Below are positions 1 through 6,009 of a stretch of DNA of 10,514 nt, in pieces. A model generated the notes under the pieces. It was not told the DNA's origin and did not search any database. It saw nothing but the letters and a program-made list of their open reading frames with translations. Position 1 is the stretch's first letter. Every line of letters starts with the position of its first letter. The DNA is taken from the NCBI GenBank assembly GCA_043764135.1, contig JAYUKV010000099.1, forward strand, positions 1 through 10,514, read 5' to 3'. The DNA comes from JAYUKV01 sp043764135 (GTDB taxonomy: Bacteria > Patescibacteriota > JACMRA01). The position numbers and the translations under genes are program-made.

Positions 1-689
1 GCACTTGTTAGAGTGTTAGTTGAGACTGAGTCTGAAGTTGTAGCTATTCCGTTTACTGTACTTGTTAAAGTATTGCCTGCTAAAGTTAGGGTGTTATTGT
101 TCTTGATGCTGTTGCTTAATGTTTTCTGAATCTGGTTCAAAGAATCTTTAACTGAATTAAAATCATCTTCATTAACATTACTACCGCTATAATTATATGA
201 ATTGTTATTCAGAATTTGTGTAGAAGTTGCTGCAACATTTTGTTCTAAACATTCGTTATTGATTCTAGTGTTTGGGTTCTCTTTAAAATAGTTGAGGATA
301 TCTCTTTGAGCAACACTACCAGTCCTATTAAAACAAAGGACTTTATTAACAAACACAAGATTATCAATCTGGTTATCGGAATCAGTTAAAGTAATTTTTT
401 TGGTATCACCGAAGTTTACAATGAGATTTGCATAGTTCACCTCTGAATTGTTAGATTGATCCTTTAGTACTTGGTTTAAATTATTTGAAGTTATCTCAGG
501 TACAATACTAAACCAACAGTTTTTAAAAGTTTCAAAACTATACTGTTGGTTTTTAAATTTTTCAAAATCACAAGTTATTTTTTGCGAATTAGAACTAATA
601 TATATTGAAGAAAAAAGTATTGCAAGCGCTGCAAATATAATTACAAGCAGACTAGAACCACTTTTCTTTTTTTTTGAGAAGAAGTGCAT
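1..689 (-). CDS. Partial N-terminus of a large anchored surface protein with LTLAGNTLTSTVNG-type repeat
   Basis: An open frame runs from an ATG at 689 to the left edge with no stop (229 codons), so the C-terminus is missing. The protein starts with a basic patch (SKKKKSG, residues 5-11), then a hydrophobic segment at about 12-29, giving a signal anchor with the rest outside the cell. The exported part is rich in Asn, Ser and Thr with few Cys. Its last 33 visible residues contain NNTLTLAGNTLTSTVNGI, which I recognise as the repeat type found in very large beta-rich surface or fibre proteins of Patescibacteria. The full protein is therefore probably an adhesin-like or cell-surface protein. No Shine-Dalgarno is visible before the ATG. 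An extended -10 promoter lies 69 bases upstream. The frame and truncation are certain; the function is inferred from the repeat. Confidence 0.85.
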   Translation of the reverse strand, partial: MHFFSKKKKSGSSLLVIIFAALAILFSSIYISSNSQKITCDFEKFKNQQYSFETFKNCWFSIVPEITSNNLNQVLKDQSNNSEVNYANLIVNFGDTKKITLTDSDNQIDNLVFVNKVLCFNRTGSVAQRDILNYFKENPNTRINNECLEQNVAATSTQILNNNSYNYSGSNVNEDDFNSVKDSLNQIQKTLSNSIKNNNTLTLAGNTLTSTVNGIATTSDSVSTNTLTS

Positions 690-757
690 ATTTATTTTTG
701 TTTTTTTTTAAATGTTTTTGACAGGATTGGAATAAACCTATTTTATTTTTCTGTTAA

Positions 758-786
758 ATTATATCATAACAACCAAAAAAAAACAA
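758..786 (-). promoter_or_regulatory. Extended -10 promoter of the surface-protein gene
   Basis: On the minus strand TATAAT lies at 763-758, preceded by TGA (extended -10 TGATATAAT). With a 17-base spacer the -35 would be TTGTTT at 786-781, a weak match that sits inside the terminator stem of the gene upstream. The leader to the ATG at 689 would be about 60 bases. Confidence 0.55.
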
Positions 787-805
787 AACTTCTTAGTTTT
801 GTTTT
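775..805 (-). terminator. Intrinsic terminator after the duplicated-domain gene
   Basis: An 11-bp stem (780-790 with 795-805, loop TCTT) overlaps the TAA stop at 804-806. On the minus strand it is followed by an uninterrupted run of T. The stem is A/T-rich with two C:G pairs. Confidence 0.75.
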
Positions 806-1469
806 ATTTTATTGTTGTTTCCAGCTTTCCAGTTGCAATCACCCTATCCTCTGAAGGTCTGTAAATCAGGACCTGTCCACTGTCTTTGAATTCAGCAATC
901 ACATCGTTTTGTAAAACATCCTTATAAAAAGAATTCGTCTTTTTGACTTCATCAGGATTTTGAACAACCGCAGTTACTGGTTGTAACTTTGGATTCTCAG
1001 TAAATAATCCAGACTTTTTGGCTTGTTCGATTAATTTGTTAACCAAATTATTGTTTGAATTTGCAAGTTTTTGTGCAGGTGTCTCGCCATCATAAATTGG
1101 TTTAGATTCACTATCTCTCAAGATCACTAACCTATTGTTATAACTCATAACCAAATCACCATCCTTTGCATCCTTATAAACCTCTGCATCAATCGCATTA
1201 CCTTTTCTAATCTCATCAGCTGAAGCCAAAGTAACTTTGTCACCAACAGTACCAATACTAGAAGGTAAAGATGCTGGAGGGTTAGGAATTTTTTTGGTCG
1301 CATTGTTTACTTTTTGAACGGTATTTAATTGCTCGAATATTTTACCTGGATTCAAAGTACTAAATACAATAAAAGTACTAAAGATTTGAAAAATCAAATT
1401 TGCTAAAAGTAATATTACCCCTATTACCATTAGATTGTTTTTATTCAGGAACGTATTTTTTAGATTCAT
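804..1469 (-). CDS. Membrane-anchored protein with duplicated YKD/IYRPSEDRVI domain
   Basis: This 221-residue protein has one N-terminal transmembrane segment at about residues 13-37, a Pro-rich linker (about 60-71) and an exported remainder. Two similar modules are visible: VYKDAKDGDLVMSYNN followed by RLVILRDSESKPIYDG (97-128), and FYKDVLQNDVIAEFKDSG followed by QVLIYRPSEDRVIATG (181-214). A helical Asn/Lys-rich stretch separates them. Single copies of a module like the second are, as I recall, common in membrane-anchored Patescibacteria proteins of unknown role. No catalytic motif is evident. The gene stands alone with its own terminator. The ATG at 1469 is the first Met and begins right before the membrane anchor; no Shine-Dalgarno precedes it and I found no convincing promoter. 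Function unknown. Confidence 0.85.
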   Translation of the reverse strand: MNLKNTFLNKNNLMVIGVILLLANLIFQIFSTFIVFSTLNPGKIFEQLNTVQKVNNATKKIPNPPASLPSSIGTVGDKVTLASADEIRKGNAIDAEVYKDAKDGDLVMSYNNRLVILRDSESKPIYDGETPAQKLANSNNNLVNKLIEQAKKSGLFTENPKLQPVTAVVQNPDEVKKTNSFYKDVLQNDVIAEFKDSGQVLIYRPSEDRVIATGKLETTIK

Positions 1470-1637
1470 AAAATTTATTGAAATAAAAAGTTTTTGTTTT
1501 TTACCTTTTTGTCAAATTTATCGAACCTTATTCAATCACATAATGCAATCCCAAATGTTTATCATTTTAAATTAAAAATTTTCTGTTTAATATGGAATTC
1601 AATCTGTTTTTCTGAATTTAGGGTGTTTATTATATGT

Positions 1638-1661
1638 TTTTTATTTTATTTAAAATAAAAA
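1638..1661. repeat. A/T-only perfect palindrome
   Basis: Two 11-base arms (1638-1648 and 1651-1661) made only of A and T are separated by TT. It may be a weak hairpin or simply low-complexity AT sequence. Confidence 0.5.
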
Positions 1662-1700
1662 TCTTAAATTACAAAGATCAAAATTTAAATGGGTTAGTTA

Positions 1701-1731
1701 AAAAATTAATAACACCAAAAAAGTGTTATTA
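1701..1731 (-). terminator. Intrinsic terminator after the unrecognised 284-aa gene
   Basis: A 9-bp stem TAATAACAC/GTGTTATTA (1707-1715 with 1723-1731, 7-base loop) is followed on the minus strand by ATTTTTTAAC. It lies 47 bases past the TAG stop at 1779. Confidence 0.75.
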
Positions 1732-1778
1732 TATTATTAATTAATCAATCTAAGGTGATAGATAGATATATATATAAT

Positions 1779-2633
1779 CTATAGATCGATCGTGTTGATC
1801 AATTTAGCGAAAATTTCGAATGGATCGTGATCTTTACCGACATTCATATTCACTGTCAAACTTCCATTTCCATTTTTCCTGCCATAAACAGAACCGCTTC
1901 TAGCTAGAGAAAGAGTATTGAGCTCTTCAGTTTTACCTAGGATTCGTAAACGATAACCATCTTTGTAGTAATTGAAATCACACACAAAGCCTTTATTGCT
2001 GATTCTTACATCACTTACATAATTCCAACTAAGATGTTTTGATTGATCACTAAGGAGTTTAGCAAGATGAAGGTTGGGACTGTATGGATATTGGTCATAA
2101 TTCTTCAATAAAGTAATTACTCGTTGTTCATATTTATCACATGATTGGTAAGTTTTAGCTTCAAAAGTTCGAAGAGCCTTCACAAATAAAGAGATATTAA
2201 ATACGATACTACATCGGATCTTAATTGTATCACTTTCTACAGTAAATGTATTTTGACGAGGCTCTTGATTGTAGATTTCATCAAAATTATTTAACCATTT
2301 ACGATAGCCAACAACCGGTCTATTCTTGGATCGATAATAAAACGGGTCATCGAGGATTGTTTTTACTTTGTTTTGAAGATAAGTAAAAGTTTGTTTTTGA
2401 AGTGCTTTAGGAGTTGCTTTTACTTTTAAAGTTAAAACAATATTACACAAATCAGAAGTATCCAAGCTCAACTGAACTTTGCATTTTGCACGTTTATTAA
2501 CATCGGCATTACCATCCACATCAACATAAAATTCATGATATATCAATGCACTAAAACAGTGATTATAACATGCTTCTAAAGTAAATCCAAGTTTTGCAAT
2601 TTCATTGAGGTTTCCAAAATTAAAGCAATTCAT
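1779..2633 (-). CDS. Unrecognised soluble protein, 284 aa
   Basis: I do not recognise this protein. It has no signal peptide or membrane segment, so it is probably cytosolic. It is rich in Tyr, Asn, Lys and Phe and has eight Cys (3, 22, 26, 51, 63, 141, 165, 218) that form no zinc-finger spacing. The C-terminus alternates short hydrophobic and polar stretches, suggesting beta structure around 205-265. The start at 2633 is preceded by GGTG about 9 bases upstream, a weak ribosome-binding match. It stops with TAG and has its own terminator. It is divergent from the plus-strand phosphatase-like gene across a 184-base gap, so the two could share control. An uninterrupted 284-codon frame supports a real gene. 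Confidence 0.8.
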   Translation of the reverse strand: MNCFNFGNLNEIAKLGFTLEACYNHCFSALIYHEFYVDVDGNADVNKRAKCKVQLSLDTSDLCNIVLTLKVKATPKALQKQTFTYLQNKVKTILDDPFYYRSKNRPVVGYRKWLNNFDEIYNQEPRQNTFTVESDTIKIRCSIVFNISLFVKALRTFEAKTYQSCDKYEQRVITLLKNYDQYPYSPNLHLAKLLSDQSKHLSWNYVSDVRISNKGFVCDFNYYKDGYRLRILGKTEELNTLSLARSGSVYGRKNGNGSLTVNMNVGKDHDPFEIFAKLINTIDL

Positions 2634-2647
2634 GTCAACACCATAAA

Positions 2648-2723
2648 GTAAGTGTACAGATTCTGTAACAAAAGTCTATTGCCAGTTGTATAACTGTCAG
2701 ACTATCTTCAATTTTACTTATTA
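2648..2723. promoter_or_regulatory. Nested inverted repeats in the divergent intergenic region
   Basis: Between the divergent genes lie three nested short arms: AAGTAA/TTACTT (outer), AGTCT/AGACT (middle) and CAGTT/AACTG around GTAT (inner). They would be in the 5' leader or promoter of the minus-strand gene and could be an operator or leader structure. The arms are only 5-6 bp with unequal internal loops, so this is weak. Confidence 0.3.
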
Positions 2724-2761
2724 ATTCTAATTAGTCAATCCCTTAATCAAAAAAAGATTTA

Positions 2762-2790
2762 TTGACTTATTACAGTTTATGTGATATAGT
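2762..2790 (+). promoter_or_regulatory. Promoter of the IMPase-like gene
   Basis: TTGACT (2762-2767), a 17-base spacer, then TATAGT (2785-2790) preceded by TGA, which gives the extended -10 TGATATAGT. A good Shine-Dalgarno, AGGA at 2809-2812, lies 5 bases before the ATG at 2818 and fixes that start. Confidence 0.8.
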
Positions 2791-2817
2791 ATAAACAGAC
2801 CTACAATTAGGATTTTT

Positions 2818-3684
2818 ATGAGCACAACGCAAGATACTCTTCTTGGCCAAGCTATGCTATTAAACCTTGCGATTGCAGAAGCAGCCAACAGCGCAGCCAA
2901 ATTAATCGACAACAATGGGAAATACCATGTTGAACAAAAACCCAACCAAGAAGATAAATACGACGAGGTGACTGATGTTTACTACTCTGCCCAAAGGCAT
3001 ATTGTTGATGTTCTAATTCGATTTTTCCCAGATTGTGGTATTATTACAGAGGAAGAAGGGCTGTGCTGCTTATCAACACATCCATTAGGACTCACCTTTA
3101 CTATTGCTCCAATCGATGTAACAAAAGAATGTGTGGGAGGTTGCAATAAATTTTCGATCATGATCGCTACTTTCTGCAGTGGCCAAATCATTGCTTCAAT
3201 GATTCTAAATCCTTGTACTTTAGAATCTTACCAACTTAGCGCAGTAGATTCTAAAGTCTATCGTAATCGTTGCGGCATTGTTACTGAACTAAGCTTTGTT
3301 ATGCCTGCTCGCAAGCGTGCGTTGTTGAGTTTTGCAGATCGTCGAGATTCTCGTTTATCATCACTTGCAATGATTAGCGAACCTGACAATGGTTATTTTG
3401 GTTCGCATTTAGTGATCTCTGGTTCTTATGGAACTAAAGTTATGATATTAGCAAGCAATGTTGTATCAGCAATATTGACAATTCCTGCTAATATCAAACC
3501 TTGGGATGAAGCACCTTCGATTGGTATTCTTGCTTCATTAGGCTACAAATACTATGTTTTTGACAAATCAACTAGAACATTTGATTGTCAAGATCTGAAA
3601 TTTAGCCCTGACACTTATTATAGAGAGTTGACACTTATTACACACCCCTCAATCTTTAACGAGTTCATTCATTGTTTTGAATAA
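2818..3684 (+). CDS. Inositol-monophosphatase/FBPase-superfamily protein with altered metal site
   Basis: The 288-residue length and motif order match the IMPase/CysQ family of Mg-dependent, Li-sensitive phosphatases. Family landmarks: DEVTDVYYSAQ (49-59, the usual VT..D..AE region), ITEEEG (76-81, the metal-binding Glu motif), APIDVTKECVGG (97-108, at the place of DPIDGT) and KPWDEAP (227-233, the C-terminal WD motif that carries the catalytic Asp). GSYGTKVMILA (202-212) matches the region before it. The first Asp of DPIDGT, a metal ligand in known enzymes, is Ala97, and the Gly is Val101. The protein may therefore be inactive or use metal differently. It has ten Cys and no signal peptide. 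It is the only plus-strand gene here and has its own promoter, Shine-Dalgarno and terminator. Base composition is visibly richer in G+C than most neighbours. Confidence 0.8.
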   Translation: MSTTQDTLLGQAMLLNLAIAEAANSAAKLIDNNGKYHVEQKPNQEDKYDEVTDVYYSAQRHIVDVLIRFFPDCGIITEEEGLCCLSTHPLGLTFTIAPIDVTKECVGGCNKFSIMIATFCSGQIIASMILNPCTLESYQLSAVDSKVYRNRCGIVTELSFVMPARKRALLSFADRRDSRLSSLAMISEPDNGYFGSHLVISGSYGTKVMILASNVVSAILTIPANIKPWDEAPSIGILASLGYKYYVFDKSTRTFDCQDLKFSPDTYYRELTLITHPSIFNEFIHCFE

Positions 3685-3739
3685 TATCAGACTAGGTTTA
3701 ATCAGATTAAAACAAAGCTGAAAAAATCCAAAATAATAC

Positions 3740-3780
3740 ATTCACCACTGAACATTCAGTGGTGAATTCTTATAGTAATT
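3740..3780 (+). terminator. Terminator after the IMPase-like gene
   Basis: A perfect 12-bp stem, ATTCACCACTGA/TCAGTGGTGAAT (3740-3751, 3756-3767) with loop ACAT, lies 55 bases past the TAA stop. The tail on the plus strand is only moderately T-rich. The other side is A-rich, so it could also work on the minus strand. Confidence 0.7.
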
Positions 3781-3817
3781 TCTAAAAATACTTTTCAAAA
3801 AATATTATTAGAAATTA
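3776..3817. repeat. 10-bp inverted repeat between convergent genes
   Basis: TAATTTCTAA (3776-3785) and its reverse complement TTAGAAATTA (3808-3817) enclose 22 bases. It lies between two clear terminators of convergent genes. No function is apparent. Confidence 0.45.
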
Positions 3818-3832
3818 TTATAATTAAATTAT

Positions 3833-3860
3833 AAAAAATATCCCCCATTGATATGGGGGA
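3833..3860 (-). terminator. Terminator after the lipoprotein gene
   Basis: An 8-bp GC-rich stem TCCCCCAT/ATGGGGGA (3841-3848, 3853-3860, loop TGAT) is followed on the minus strand by TATTTTTTAT. It begins 28 bases past the stop at 3889. Confidence 0.85.
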
Positions 3861-3888
3861 GGTTAAAATTCACTTACAAATAAGAAAC

Positions 3889-4461
3889 TTAACGCAAGAC
3901 TGGAGGTGTTAGTCCATCCTTCTTGTACTGGGCTCGAACGAAGTCAACACCTTTAGCATCATTTAGATTCCATTTCTGGCCTAAATAATTCTTTGTAGCA
4001 TGTCCGGATTCTGTTTGGAATCCTTGGGCTTTAAAGTATGCATCGAGCTCAGGATCAGCCTTGATACGGATCGGTTCGAAAGAAAATTTTCCGCTAGGGT
4101 CTTTGTATTTAATTGCACGAGGTTGACCTCCTTGCAAGACAATACCGTTGTTGATCTCCGTACCGATGAATGGTAGGAGAGCCTTAATATCTCCCATTTT
4201 ATCACCCAACTTTGCTTCGCGAGCACAATCAACATCGTTGAACATTTTGTTGCTGGTTGGCATTGCGCTTTGAATTTTGTTGAGATTGCTCTCTTTGGAT
4301 TCAAAAGCGACAACCAGTCCTGGGGGACATACGAAAGCTTGAGAAGCTTTTTGTAGTGCCACATCAGAAGAGATGGTGTTGAGACTAGAACATGCAGTCA
4401 TAGTAACTGCACTTGCACCAGCAAATCCAACAAGCAAAGCAGAACGAATAGATTTCAACAT
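3889..4461 (-). CDS. Small secreted lipoprotein, function unknown
   Basis: I place the start at the ATG at 4461 (190 residues). The frame is open to 4530, but the first 23 codons would put a polar stretch before a perfect signal peptide. From 4461 the protein has a Lys/Arg head, a hydrophobic core (8-20) and the lipobox-like MTAC with Cys24, so it should be lipid-anchored and face outward. The mature part has two more Cys (45, 79), which could form a disulfide, a GGQP loop near 111-114 and no known enzyme motif. G+C content is about 45%, clearly above the AT-rich genes to its right. Promoter elements upstream are unclear, but three copies of an ACTGTA half-site surround the expected position. 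Possibly an accessory envelope protein; no family recognised. Confidence 0.8.
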   Translation of the reverse strand: MLKSIRSALLVGFAGASAVTMTACSSLNTISSDVALQKASQAFVCPPGLVVAFESKESNLNKIQSAMPTSNKMFNDVDCAREAKLGDKMGDIKALLPFIGTEINNGIVLQGGQPRAIKYKDPSGKFSFEPIRIKADPELDAYFKAQGFQTESGHATKNYLGQKWNLNDAKGVDFVRAQYKKDGLTPPVLR

Positions 4462-4485
4462 GAATTGTTCAGACCTATGTAAAGA

Positions 4486-4530
4486 ACTGTAACTAATTCT
4501 TACAGTGTAATATATACAGTATGTTGTCAA
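4486..4530 (-). promoter_or_regulatory. Probable promoter/operator of the lipoprotein gene
   Basis: TTGACA lies at 4530-4525 on the minus strand, with poor -10 candidates (TACACT with a 15-base spacer; TATATT with only 10). Three ACTGTA half-sites fall here: 4486-4491 (plus), 4501-4506 and 4515-4520 (minus). The first two form a perfect 7-bp inverted repeat (4486-4492/4500-4506). This may be a repressor site. Confidence 0.4.
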
Positions 4531-4689
4531 ATTATTTTCTGGTTTTGCTGTTAACAGCGTTAATAAAATGATTACTCAACTGAACAAATTTAGAACTCAA
4601 TAAATACCAAACTTAACGTTTTAGTCATTATTAATCAACAACCCAAATCTTATAGTCATGAATAATCAGATTCTTATTAACTCCTGTTT
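4531..4689. other. Non-coding spacer with a 12-bp palindrome
   Basis: No gene is seen. GCTGTTAACAGC at 4547-4558 is a perfect palindrome. A TATAGT hexamer on the plus strand (4651-4656) sits 33 bases before the long hairpin, with no good -35. Frames on the plus strand here are under 30 codons and have no ribosome-binding site. Confidence 0.5.
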
Positions 4690-4852
4690 TATACTCAAAC
4701 CACACCGACCTCCATCTAATGTAGATAGAAAAAATTGGATATAATAGTGACTATTTCAAGCTTCTTATGCTTTGCATAAAAGATTGAGATAGTTGCTATT
4801 AGATACTATTTTGGCATTTAGATTAGGTGGAGGTTGGTGAGGTTTGAGTATA
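4690..4852. repeat. Long imperfect hairpin, arms about 80 bp (H3)
   Basis: The sequence from TATACTCAAACC (4690) pairs with GGTTTGAGTATA (ending 4852) almost continuously down to TTATGC-TTT-GCATAA at the centre (4765-4779). By hand I count about 64 Watson-Crick pairs plus 6 positions that would be G.U if the plus strand were RNA. The arms also match weakly beyond the ends (TTAAC at 4677-4681 with GTTAA at 4858-4862). It lies beyond the terminator of the RGG gene and upstream of the lipoprotein promoter, so neither gene's mRNA needs to contain it. It has no coding frame of note. It could be an independent structured RNA or a palindromic (MITE-like) element; the structure is certain, the nature is not. 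Confidence 0.85.
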
Positions 4853-4874
4853 TAATGGTTAACTATTTTTTGCT

Positions 4875-4903
4875 AAAAAAAACACTGATTATTTATCAGT
4901 GTT
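4875..4903 (-). terminator. Terminator overlapping the RGG gene's stop codon
   Basis: A 9-bp stem AACACTGAT/ATCAGTGTT (4881-4889, 4895-4903, loop of 5) includes the TAA stop at 4889-4891 and the last codons. A run of T follows on the minus strand. Termination and coding overlap. Confidence 0.85.
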
Positions 4904-5749
4904 AGTTTTTTTTGCTCTTGCTTTCTTAGGTTTAGCTTCTTCAATAACTTCTTCTATTGCAACTTCTTCAGTTTTAGCTTTAGTTGTTTTTTTAGATTTT
5001 GGTTTTGATTCAACTTTAACATCTTCAACAACTGCTACTGTAGCTTCTATAGCAGTTTCTGTTGATGCTTTGCTAATTTTTTTAGATTTTGGTTTGATTT
5101 CATCAACAACTTCGATTAGATCATCGATCATTGAATCTTCTAAATCTAGACTTTCTAACTCAGCTTCATCTACTTCTAATAAAGTGTTGATTACTTCTTC
5201 TAGAGTTTCAATTCTTTCTAATAATCCTTTGATTTCTCTCTTTAAGTAGTTGTGGTCTGCCTCATAAGCTGGTAGCTTAGTAGTAGTTTCTTTCTTAAAT
5301 GAAGGCTTGTCGTCATTAAATCTTCTTGGTTTATAATCAGATCTATCATCGTAGTTGCTTCTTGGTTTAAAATCACCTCTAGGCTTAAATCCACCTCTAT
5401 CTCCTCCGTAAGATCTTTCACCTCCTTCTCTTGGTCTAAAGTCAGATCTAGGTTTGAATCCACCACTATCTCCTCCGTAAGATCTATCACCTCCTTCTCT
5501 TGGTGTATATCCACCTCTATCAGATGAACCATATGATGGTTTAGAGTTCTCTCTTGAAGTGTCATTACCCTTACCCCATGATGCAGCTGCTCCAAAAGTC
5601 TTTCTTTCTCCGCCTTCTCTTGGTGTATATCCACCTCTATCAGATGATCCATAAGATCCTCCATCTCTCTTTGGATATCCACCTTTTCCACCTGCACTGA
5701 ACCCTCCAGATCTAGATGAAGATCTAGAACTGTTTTTAAAGTTTTTCAT
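4889..5749 (-). CDS. RGG-rich protein with coiled coil and Lys/Glu tail
   Basis: I prefer the ATG at 5749 (286 residues). An upstream in-frame ATG at 5791 would overlap the -35 of a good promoter. Three parts are visible. Residues 1-155 are low-complexity, rich in Gly, Arg, Ser, Tyr and Asp, with repeated SYGSSDRGGYTPREGG (32-47, 72-87) and SYGGDxGGFKPR units (90-101, 113-124). Residues about 165-218 form an acidic coiled coil (YLKREIKGLLERIETLEEV and on). Residues 219-286 alternate KPKSKK-type basic blocks with Val/Glu-rich stretches. RGG/RG regions in other proteins bind RNA and promote condensates; the coiled coil would allow self-assembly. A role as an RNA-binding scaffold or RNA-degradation partner is inference. 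It carries its own promoter and terminator, and no enzymatic domain is present. Confidence 0.8.
   Translation of the reverse strand: MKNFKNSSRSSSRSGGFSAGGKGGYPKRDGGSYGSSDRGGYTPREGGERKTFGAAASWGKGNDTSRENSKPSYGSSDRGGYTPREGGDRSYGGDSGGFKPRSDFRPREGGERSYGGDRGGFKPRGDFKPRSNYDDRSDYKPRRFNDDKPSFKKETTTKLPAYEADHNYLKREIKGLLERIETLEEVINTLLEVDEAELESLDLEDSMIDDLIEVVDEIKPKSKKISKASTETAIEATVAVVEDVKVESKPKSKKTTKAKTEEVAIEEVIEEAKPKKARAKKTNTDK
5390..5660 (-). repeat. Internal DNA repeats in the RGG region
   Basis: Two near-identical copies of a roughly 40-base unit (about 5491-5533 and 5612-5653) encode GSSDRGGYTPREGG. Another pair of roughly 50 bases (about 5390-5440 and 5459-5508) encodes REGG-(D/E)-RSYGGD-x-GGF. The near identity at DNA level suggests recent duplication or slippage, so copy number may vary between strains. 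Confidence 0.75.
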
Positions 5750-5759
5750 AATTCTCTTG

Positions 5760-5788
5760 ACTATAAAGTATTTTTTGCTTTTTATCAA
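5760..5788 (-). promoter_or_regulatory. Promoter of the RGG gene, nearly leaderless
   Basis: On the minus strand TTGATA (5788-5783), a 17-base spacer and TATAGT (5765-5760) are followed after 10 bases by the ATG at 5749. Transcription would start only about 2-4 bases before the ATG. AAGAGA sits in those 10 bases. Confidence 0.65.
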
Positions 5789-5916
5789 CATAATTCACTT
5801 TATTTAGGAAATAAACTGTAGTCTTTACCATTTTATAAGAGAATATAGTTAACACAGTTACAAAATTCTTATTTGAAATTTCTATTTATATAGTAATTCC
5901 AGATACTACTTTTCAA

Positions 5917-5942
5917 AATACTATACAAAAATCTATAGTATT
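5917..5942. repeat. Perfect 9-bp inverted repeat
   Basis: AATACTATA (5917-5925) and TATAGTATT (5934-5942) enclose CAAAAATC. On the minus strand a short T-run follows, so it could be a secondary terminator behind the one at 5975-6001. The rest of 5792-5960 shows nothing else. Confidence 0.5.
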
Positions 5943-5960
5943 ACTCTTACCCAAATAAAT

Positions 5961-6001
5961 AAAAATAAAAATTCGCCAACCAGTAAATATTACTGATTGG
6001 C
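5961..6001 (-). terminator. Terminator after the small anchored protein gene
   Basis: On the minus strand a 12-bp stem (GCCAA-U-CAGUAA with UUACUG-G-UUGGC, 5975-6001) includes one U.G pair and a 3-base loop. It is followed by a T-rich tail. It starts 8 bases past the stop. Confidence 0.85.
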
Positions 6002-6009
6002 TTTTGATT

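Larger units (their letters stand above)
1470..1778. other. 309-base AT-rich gap without a gene
   Basis: I see no coding frame here. The gap holds the terminator of the gene to its right (1701-1731), an A/T-only 11-bp palindrome at 1638-1661, and a TTGACA hexamer on the minus strand at 1515-1510 with no -10 at a usual distance. An imperfect inverted repeat ATAGAT/ATCTAT (1762-1767, 1777-1782) sits on the stop codon of the gene at right. Confidence 0.6.

Noticed and set aside
2727..2945. 72-codon minus-strand frame
   Set aside because: It is antisense to the IMPase-like gene and its promoter; the plus-strand gene has motifs, promoter and Shine-Dalgarno.
4501..4525. LexA-like TACTGTATATAT box upstream of the lipoprotein gene
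   Set aside because: The right half does not complete CTGT-N8-ACAG; spacing and bases fail, so the simpler ACTGTA half-site description is kept.
4462..4530. Longer start for the lipoprotein gene
   Set aside because: The extra 23 residues would precede a complete signal peptide and lipobox and overlap the promoter region.
4659..4745. 28-codon plus-strand frame entering hairpin H3
   Set aside because: No ribosome-binding site, very short, and it runs into a palindromic arm; the structure explains the sequence better.
4899..5249. 116-codon plus-strand frame rich in Ser
   Set aside because: It is the antisense of the low-complexity C-terminal part of the RGG protein; repeats give long open frames on both strands.
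3772..5925. Similarity between 3772-3807 and 5890-5925 (ATAGTAATT...CTTTTCAAAA)
   Set aside because: Roughly 70% identity over 36 AT-rich bases with no shared context; could easily be chance.
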